DNA of 10,565 bases from NCBI GenBank assembly GCA_039812845.1, contig JBDIBK010000135.1:1-10565 (forward strand), written 5' to 3'. Below the pieces are notes generated by a model. It did no database searches. It saw only the letters and a list, made by a program, of their open reading frames with translations, and had not been told where the DNA came from. This DNA is from JACTMJ01 sp039812845 (GTDB lineage Bacteria; Acidobacteriota; Terriglobia; Bryobacterales; Bryobacteraceae). Shown one piece after another: positions 6,901-10,565 of this stretch. A program made the position numbers and the translations under genes. Every line of letters begins with the position of its first letter. Position 1 is the stretch's first letter.

Positions 6901-7544
6901 ACACGACGCTGCGGGAAGGCGAGATCAAGGAACTGCTCATTGTGCTGAAGGCGGACGTGGGCGGCACCGCCGAGGTGGTGGCGGAGACCCTCGAAAAGCT
7001 TTCGAACGACAAGGTGCGGCTCCGCGTGATCCTCTCCGGCGTCGGCGCGATCAACGAATCGGATGTGCTGCTCGCCTCGGCGTCGAACGCGATCGTCGTG
7101 GGTTTCAACGTCCGGCCCGACAAGAACGCCATCGCGCTCGCGGAGCAGGAAGATGTCGATATCCGGCTGCATTCCATCATCTACGAACTCACCGACGAAG
7201 TGAAGCAGGCGATGACCGGCATGCTGGAGCCCGTCTACAAGGAAGTGTTCCGCGGACGGGCCGAAGTGCGGGATGTCTTCCGCATCACCAAGGTGGGCAC
7301 CATCGCGGGCTGTCTTGTGGTGGAAGGCACCATTACGAGAGACTCGCAGGTGCGGCTGCTCCGCGACAATACGGTGGTTTTCACCGGCAAGATTGGCTCG
7401 CTCAAACGGTTCAAGGACGATGCAAGCGAAGTGCGCACCAACCTGGAGTGCGGCATCGGCATCGAGAACTACAACGACGTCAAGCCGGGCGACATCATTG
7501 AGGCCTTCGTCCGGGAGCGGGTGCAAGTGGAGGCGTTCGCATAG
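3936..7544 (+). CDS. infB: Translation initiation factor IF-2
   Basis: A 1202-residue GTPase that places initiator fMet-tRNA on the 30S subunit and promotes 50S joining. A small N-terminal domain (MSKMRINELAREL..., residues 1 to about 50) is followed by a huge Pro/Ala/Arg-rich linker (about 55-610). A second IF2N helical domain follows (about 619-665, REITVAEGITVKELSEKLGV), then the G domain: G1 GHVDHGKT 709-716, G3 DTPGH 755-759, G4 NKID 809-812, G5 SAK 845-847. Domains II, III and the C-terminal tRNA-binding barrel complete it to FVRERVQVEAFA. All GTPase motifs are intact. It is longer than the roughly 890 residues of E. coli IF2, entirely through the linker. The ATG at 3936 is chosen by homology, although no ribosome-binding site precedes it. 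Alternatives are the ATG at 3945 and the TTG at 3861, which would add 25 unconserved-looking residues. The DUF503 gene follows closely. Confidence 0.95.
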   Translation: MSKMRINELARELEVKPGVILDLLPDLGVDDKKTHSSTIEPELAEIVRERLSGQGGSKDPSTSGSEEPSSGKLEAVAARGSAPESEPAAKVASAASGASISPISEREQPVKVAPPLAAPHAVSPPAARPPAARPPAVSAPVSEPSRVTVESQSSAPRAGQTAPAKAAGGVPESAASNARPLSSPPAATPGQQPLTKTETRKSVPTLPPPITSKGKDRPIAPPLPPPLRRPSSPITPPLGGADAEHESARRSVGAGSLLPPPLKARVVDAKVSPFRHDDEKEVRTAVEEPVEAPSLTEASAAPSAPPVPPVSAAPPVTAVPVSAAPPLPGVPAPAPSPAEETVPERPAAADLLPPPVTRAERPRAQAPAIPASPLSPEHRRTPAPPAMPLPAAPEPIAARPGEPRKPEPQPGEILRSVPAQTPGLRAAPPNKVVAPGQALPGLKPGEPIAGQDAVRRLRMSEGALRPAPGPARPPVPNRPAAASRQVARPIVPPTPEMVERLKQMRPNPAVPVQRPGAPRPKPGEPIYAGPVRPGQPMDRGRVPGRPMSGPGIAARGRGMHPTSSPLLPDVAPAPAAPGRKPAAGKRTGDRGRRQEFEEKELAFRPARRREAEAPPPITREITVAEGITVKELSEKLGVKASMVIKKLLDKKVFATINQTLDAKLAEEMSRAFGASIKQMSYEQESVQDIEETEVEGDREERPPVVTIMGHVDHGKTSLLDAIRATNVADREAGGITQHIGAYYVEKNNKKIVFVDTPGHAAFTRMRARGAKVTDIVVLVVAADDGIMPQTDEAINHAKAASVPIIVAINKIDKPNVQLDRIKQQLTERGLMPEDWGGDTVTVPVSAKAGTNLDLLLEMILLSAEILELKANPARPALATVLEAQLDKGRGPVATVIVRDGTLRAGDHYICGPVFGRVRAMFDDRGNPVKEAGPSMPVEVLGLESVPEVGDTLQVVTDTAKAKQIALYRESKAREIQMAKSSKITLERFHTTLREGEIKELLIVLKADVGGTAEVVAETLEKLSNDKVRLRVILSGVGAINESDVLLASASNAIVVGFNVRPDKNAIALAEQEDVDIRLHSIIYELTDEVKQAMTGMLEPVYKEVFRGRAEVRDVFRITKVGTIAGCLVVEGTITRDSQVRLLRDNTVVFTGKIGSLKRFKDDASEVRTNLECGIGIENYNDVKPGDIIEAFVRERVQVEAFA
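4308..4337 (+). repeat. 15-base tandem repeat inside infB
   Basis: Two adjacent copies of CCGGCGGCGCGGCCY (4308-4322 and 4323-4337) differ at one base, and a degenerate third begins at 4338. They encode PPAAR-type units in the IF2 linker, and being in multiples of three they keep frame. Confidence 0.7.
4863..4913 (+). repeat. Direct repeat inside infB linker
   Basis: GTATCCGCCGCGCCACCG at 4863-4880 recurs at 4896-4913 with two differences, offset 33 bases. Both copies encode VSAAPP, and a diverged VTAVP unit lies between them. This suggests that the linker grew by in-frame duplication. Confidence 0.6.
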
Positions 7545-7564
7545 CGCCCTTCTTTCCGGGAATT

Positions 7565-7577
7565 CGCGCGATGCGCG
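7565..7577 (+). other. Small GC hairpin before the DUF503 gene
   Basis: CGCGC (7565-7569) pairs with GCGCG (7573-7577) around a GAT loop, in the 36-base gap after infB. It lies where the ribosome-binding site of the next gene would be expected. No Shine-Dalgarno sequence is visible, so the hairpin may tune translation of the downstream gene. It may also be chance in GC-rich DNA. Confidence 0.25.
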
Positions 7578-7589
7578 CGGATGGCGGCT

Positions 7590-7877
7590 ATGGTTTCCAT
7601 TGCGGCGCTCATCCTCGAAATTCGCATTGAGCACGCTCAGTCTCTCAAGGACAAGCGGCAGGTGCTGAAGAGTCTCAAAGACCGTCTGCACAGCCGCTTC
7701 AACGTCTCGGTTGCGGAAACGGATTTTCAGGGCCAGTGGCAACTGGCGGAATTGGTAGTTGTAACGGTGGCAAGCAGCCGGCAGATAGCGGAAAATACAA
7801 TGCTTCGCGTGGAGCAAGTGGCGGCGGACCACCTCACCGGCGGCTTGATCCGCGCGAATCTGGAGTGGCTCGATTAA
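7590..7877 (+). CDS. DUF503 family protein (YlxP-like)
   Basis: A 95-residue protein. The N-terminal strand MVSIAALILEIRI, then the diagnostic HAQSLKDKRQVLKSLKDRLHSRFNVSVAET and a WQLAEL segment, identify the DUF503 family (YlxP in Bacillus). The family's precise role is not settled. Its steady position between infB and rbfA links it to ribosome assembly or translation, and this window has exactly that order. The start at 7590 aligns with other family members; the ATG at 7581 would add only MAA. Neither has a clear ribosome-binding site. Only six bases separate its stop from rbfA, so coupled translation is likely. Confidence 0.88.
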   Translation: MVSIAALILEIRIEHAQSLKDKRQVLKSLKDRLHSRFNVSVAETDFQGQWQLAELVVVTVASSRQIAENTMLRVEQVAADHLTGGLIRANLEWLD

Positions 7878-7883
7878 CCCGCC

Positions 7884-8300
7884 ATGGACGAACGCAGACA
7901 GCTACGGGTCGCCGATGCGATCCGGGAGGAACTCTCGGAACTCGTCGTCTATGAACTCGCCGACCCCAAAATAGCACTCCTCGGCATCACGGGGGTTCAC
8001 CTTTCCCCGGACGGCAAGAAGGCCGACGTGCTCGTGCGGATAGAGGACGACGATCAGAGCCGCGAGGCCACTCTCACCGCCCTCACGAGAGCCGCCGGGT
8101 TTCTTCGCCGCCAGTTGGCGAGCCGTCTCGCCCTGCGGCAGGCACCCGAACTGCGCTTTGTCTCCGACACCGGCACGGCGTCCAACGAGCGCATGGAATC
8201 GTTGCTCAAACGAGCGCGGGACTGGCGGCGTCGTCTAGAGGCGGCGCAGGGCGATGCCTCCGCGGACCCCTCCGACCCCGGCAAAGCAGGCGCGCGATGA
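7884..8300 (+). CDS. rbfA: 30S ribosome-binding factor RbfA
   Basis: A 138-residue protein with the KH-like fold of RbfA, which binds the 30S subunit and helps 16S rRNA 5'-end maturation and late assembly, the same stage as RimP. Recognisable segments are RVADAIREELSELVVYELADPKI (about residues 8-30), ITGVHLSPDGKKADVLVRI (about 34-52) and LRRQLASRLALRQAPELRFVSDTG (about 74-97), with the conserved ASNERMESLL helix after it. The last 20 or so residues form an Ala/Asp/Pro-rich tail, so the protein is slightly longer than the usual 110-130. The start follows the DUF503 stop by six bases. Its TGA overlaps the ATG of the apbE-like gene (ATGA at 8297-8300), which indicates translational coupling out of the translation cluster into an unrelated function. 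Confidence 0.93.
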   Translation: MDERRQLRVADAIREELSELVVYELADPKIALLGITGVHLSPDGKKADVLVRIEDDDQSREATLTALTRAAGFLRRQLASRLALRQAPELRFVSDTGTASNERMESLLKRARDWRRRLEAAQGDASADPSDPGKAGAR

Positions 8301-9364
8301 TGCGTCCGGGTGCTTTCCGATTTCTTTTTGTGGCGATGCTGACCGTCCTGGCGGCAGCGCTCGGCCATTCCCTGTTCGCGAGCGCCCAGCGGCAAGCGCC
8401 CAGACACGGCGCAACGACGCATGCCGCGGCACATCCTCCGGCGCATCGCCCGATGATGCGGGTGGAAAAGAGCCTTCAGGCCATGGGCACAACCTATACG
8501 ATTGCCGCCTATGGAGAGGACCCGCAAAACCTCGAAGCCATCCTGGATGCTTCGTTTGAGGAAGTGCGGCGCATCGACGACTTGCTCTCCAACTACAAGC
8601 CCGGCAGCGAGCTCAGCCAGCTCAACCGGCTTGCCGCCGGCGGCCCCCAGCGCGTTTCGCCCGAACTGTTCGATCTCATCTCGACCTGCGTACGCTACAG
8701 CCGCGAAAGCGAGGGCACCTTCGACATCACGGTGGGCCCACTGATGAAGGTCTGGGGTTTCTACAAGGGCACGGGAAAAATCCCGACCAAGAGGGAAATT
8801 CGCGAAGCTCTGGACAAGGTGGGCTTTGAAAATATAGTCTTAGACCCAGAACGGCGCACGATTGCATTTCGCAAGCCGGGGGTTGAGCTGGACGCGGGCG
8901 GCGTCGGGAAAGGCTACGCGGTCGACCGTCTCGCCAGCAAGATCCGCCAGTACAAAGTGAAAGCGGCCCTCATTTCGGCTTCGACCAGCAGCATCTACGC
9001 GATCGGCGCACCGCCGACGGAGCCAAGAGGATGGAAGGTGAACCTTCGCGATCCGAAGCATCCGGAGCGCACCGTGGAGACCGTTTATTTGAAAGACCAG
9101 TCCATGTCCACTTCCGGAAGTTACGAGAAGTTTTTCAAAGTGGACGGGGTGGTCTACAGTCATATCATGGATCCCCGCACGGGCATGCCCGCGCAAGGCA
9201 CCTTGTCGGTGTCCATACTGTCGCCCAGCACGCTTGACAGCGAGGTCTGGGCCAAGCCTTACTTTATTCTGGGTAAGGCCTGGGCGGAAGCCCACAAACG
9301 AAAAGATTTTCGAGTGTACTATTGCGAGGATAAGGCGGAACCTTCATGCGCTTGGCTACCGTGA
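8297..9364 (+). CDS. apbE: Exported ApbE-like FAD:protein FMN transferase
   Basis: A 355-residue protein with an N-terminal hydrophobic signal (residues 8-30, likely cut after ASA) and no lipobox Cys, so it should act outside the cytoplasm. ApbE enzymes move FMN from FAD onto Thr/Ser of target proteins such as Nqr/Rnf subunits, or trim FAD. Family motifs are MGTTYTI at 63-69, GTFDITVGPL at 140-149, LDAGGVGKGYAVD at 198-210, STSGSYEKFF at 271-280 and SHIMDPRTGMP at 288-298. Two regions differ from the usual pattern. The loop normally reading as Gly-Gly plus Asp/Asn is SASTSS at 228-233. The C-terminal metal region normally D-A-L-x-T is LDSEVWAKPYF at 313-323. It could still be active as a divergent subfamily, or bind flavin without transfer. 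It overlaps rbfA by 4 bases and hemE by 19. Confidence 0.85.
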   Translation: MMRPGAFRFLFVAMLTVLAAALGHSLFASAQRQAPRHGATTHAAAHPPAHRPMMRVEKSLQAMGTTYTIAAYGEDPQNLEAILDASFEEVRRIDDLLSNYKPGSELSQLNRLAAGGPQRVSPELFDLISTCVRYSRESEGTFDITVGPLMKVWGFYKGTGKIPTKREIREALDKVGFENIVLDPERRTIAFRKPGVELDAGGVGKGYAVDRLASKIRQYKVKAALISASTSSIYAIGAPPTEPRGWKVNLRDPKHPERTVETVYLKDQSMSTSGSYEKFFKVDGVVYSHIMDPRTGMPAQGTLSVSILSPSTLDSEVWAKPYFILGKAWAEAHKRKDFRVYYCEDKAEPSCAWLP

Positions 9365-10395
9365 ATAATCGATTGCTGGATGCCTGCCGGCGGCGTCCCA
9401 CCGACGTGCGACCCGTATGGTTTATGCGGCAAGCGGGGCGCTACATGCCGCAATACCGCGAAATTCGCCGCCATAATACTATCCTCGAGATCTGCAAGAA
9501 TCCGGAACTCGCGGCCGAAGTGACCCTGCAGCCGATCAACGCTCTCGACGTGGATGCGGCGATTATTTTCGCGGACCTGCTGCTGCCGGTTGAGCCGATG
9601 GGGCTGAAGCTCCAGTTTGTCGCCGGCGAAGGCCCCGTCATCGACAATCCAGTGCGGTCAATGGCCGATGTGGACAGCCTCTCCATTTCGAATACCGACG
9701 AACTCGGCTATGTGGGGGAAGCGATTCGCAAGGCGACGGCGGCTCTCGACAACAAGATTCCGTTGCTGGGGTTCGTCGGCGCTCCCTTCACCATCGCCAG
9801 CTACATGATTGAGGGCGGCGCTTCCCGCACCTTTCTCAATACCAAACGGCTGATGTATGGCAATGAGACGCTCTGGCGCAGGCTGATGGGCAAGATCGTC
9901 GATGTCGTGGGGCCGTTTGCCGTGCTGCAGGTTGCATCCGGCGCGCGCTGTATCCAGGTCTTTGACAGTTGGGTGGGGGCGCTTGGGCCCGACGATTACG
10001 TCCGCTACGTTGCCCCCTATTCCCGCGCTCTCATTGAGAGAATTCGCTCGGCCGGGGTTCCCGTGATTCACTTCGGAACGGGGGCCGCGGGATTCTTCCG
10101 CGAACTCCACGCCGCCGGGGGAGACGTGATTGGCGTCGATTGGCGCGTGAACATCGATCAGGTCTGGAGCGACATCAGCTATCGCTCCGCGATCATGGGC
10201 AATCTCGATCCCAGCGCGCTTTTCGCTCCGCTCCCGGAACTCAAAGAGAAGGTGACGGAGCTGCTGAAGCGAACCGGTTCGCGACCCGGCCATATCTTCA
10301 ACCTCGGCCATGGAATTCTTCCCGAGACGCCCGTCGAGAATGTGAAAGCGGTGGTCCAGATGGTGCGCGAGTTCAGGCCCCAGGGCCGCGACTAG
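9346..10395 (+). CDS. hemE: Uroporphyrinogen decarboxylase
   Basis: A 349-residue cytoplasmic enzyme that removes four carboxylates from uroporphyrinogen III to give coproporphyrinogen III in heme synthesis. Both family signatures are intact: RPVWFMRQAGR at 22-32, holding the substrate-binding Arg residues, and GFVGAPFTIASYMIEG at 142-157. The catalytic-site equivalents are Asp77 in FADLL (human Asp86), Tyr153 (human Tyr164) and His322 in LGHGILPET (human His339). FDSWVGAL at 206-213 is also typical. The length is normal. The ATG at 9346 lies inside the 3' end of the apbE-like gene, with AAGG ten bases upstream. The GTG at 9361 would give a one-base-shifted GTGA stop-start overlap and is the alternative; it removes only five residues. 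A probable porphyrinogen oxidase gene follows after 15 bases. Confidence 0.97.
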   Translation: MRLATVNNRLLDACRRRPTDVRPVWFMRQAGRYMPQYREIRRHNTILEICKNPELAAEVTLQPINALDVDAAIIFADLLLPVEPMGLKLQFVAGEGPVIDNPVRSMADVDSLSISNTDELGYVGEAIRKATAALDNKIPLLGFVGAPFTIASYMIEGGASRTFLNTKRLMYGNETLWRRLMGKIVDVVGPFAVLQVASGARCIQVFDSWVGALGPDDYVRYVAPYSRALIERIRSAGVPVIHFGTGAAGFFRELHAAGGDVIGVDWRVNIDQVWSDISYRSAIMGNLDPSALFAPLPELKEKVTELLKRTGSRPGHIFNLGHGILPETPVENVKAVVQMVREFRPQGRD

Positions 10396-10410
10396 CGGGC
10401 GACGCCGGCA

Positions 10411-10565
10411 ATGGCAGAGTCAACGGCCCGTTCCATCAATGGGCCTTCCTCGAAGCGGGTGGCGATTGTGGGCGCGGGCATCTCGGGCCTCAGCGCGGCG
10501 TTCACGCTGAAGAAGGCCGGCTGGGAGCCCGTTCTCTTTGACGCGCGGCCGAGAGCGGGTGGCGT
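10411..10565 (+). CDS. FAD-dependent oxidase, probably protoporphyrinogen/coproporphyrinogen oxidase (partial)
   Basis: Only the first 51 residues lie in the window; the gene continues past base 10565. After a 14-residue leader comes an FAD-binding Rossmann start: RVAIVGAGISGL with GxGxxG at 21-26, then a second strand ending in an acidic residue (LFDAR, Asp44) and RAGG at 48-51. This is the amine oxidase/phytoene desaturase/HemY dinucleotide fold. Being 15 bases after hemE points to a HemY-type oxygen-dependent porphyrinogen oxidase (hemG/hemY/cgoX naming depends on pathway branch). The fragment itself cannot exclude another amine-oxidase-fold flavoprotein. The ATG at 10411 has only a weak purine stretch (GGGCGA) upstream, consistent with coupling to hemE. 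Confidence 0.75.
   Translation, partial: MAESTARSINGPSSKRVAIVGAGISGLSAAFTLKKAGWEPVLFDARPRAGG

Noticed and set aside
5631..7832. Very long open frame on the minus strand opposite infB (over 700 codons)
   Set aside because: It is a shadow of the infB codon pattern in GC-rich DNA. The plus strand encodes an intact IF2 with all GTPase motifs, and the antisense product is His/Arg-rich with no recognisable domain.

Overview
This is a GC-rich bacterial window, mostly chromosomal housekeeping genes on the + strand with an accessory edge at the left. The best guess for the source is an Acidobacteriota, perhaps Solibacter/Bryobacter-like. That rests on gene content and protein flavour: a Tat-exported sugar isomerase-like protein beside a glycosidase, a very long Pro/Ala-rich IF2 with a start resembling those I recall from this phylum, and FAD-type heme genes. 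It has not been tested by a search.

Left edge (1-1311): the C-terminal end of a probable GH29 alpha-L-fucosidase (+) converges on a Tat-signal sugar phosphate isomerase/epimerase-like TIM-barrel protein (-). Two GC-rich stem-loops lie between them. A divergent intergenic region of about 325 bases (1312-1637) follows. It holds a sigma70-like promoter and, immediately downstream, a near-perfect intrinsic terminator in the leader of the next operon.

Centre (1638-8300): the classic translation/transcription cluster rimP - nusA - infB - DUF503 (ylxP-like) - rbfA. These genes act on 30S maturation (RimP, RbfA), transcript elongation, termination and antitermination (NusA) and initiation (IF2). The ylxR and ylxQ genes often found between nusA and infB are absent. 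The leader terminator ahead of rimP suggests that the whole cluster is controlled by attenuation.

Right (8297-10565): rbfA runs with a 4-base overlap into an exported ApbE-like flavin transferase. That gene overlaps hemE (uroporphyrinogen decarboxylase) by 19 bases. Fifteen bases after hemE begins a flavoprotein, probably protoporphyrinogen/coproporphyrinogen oxidase, which runs off the window. The translation cluster is therefore physically joined to flavin-transfer and heme genes, probably as one transcription unit.

I see no mobile element, CRISPR array, tRNA or rRNA, and no convincing undescribed multigene system. The points most worth checking are the rimP leader attenuator, the altered ligand and metal loops of the ApbE-like protein, the exported isomerase, and the unclear infB start.
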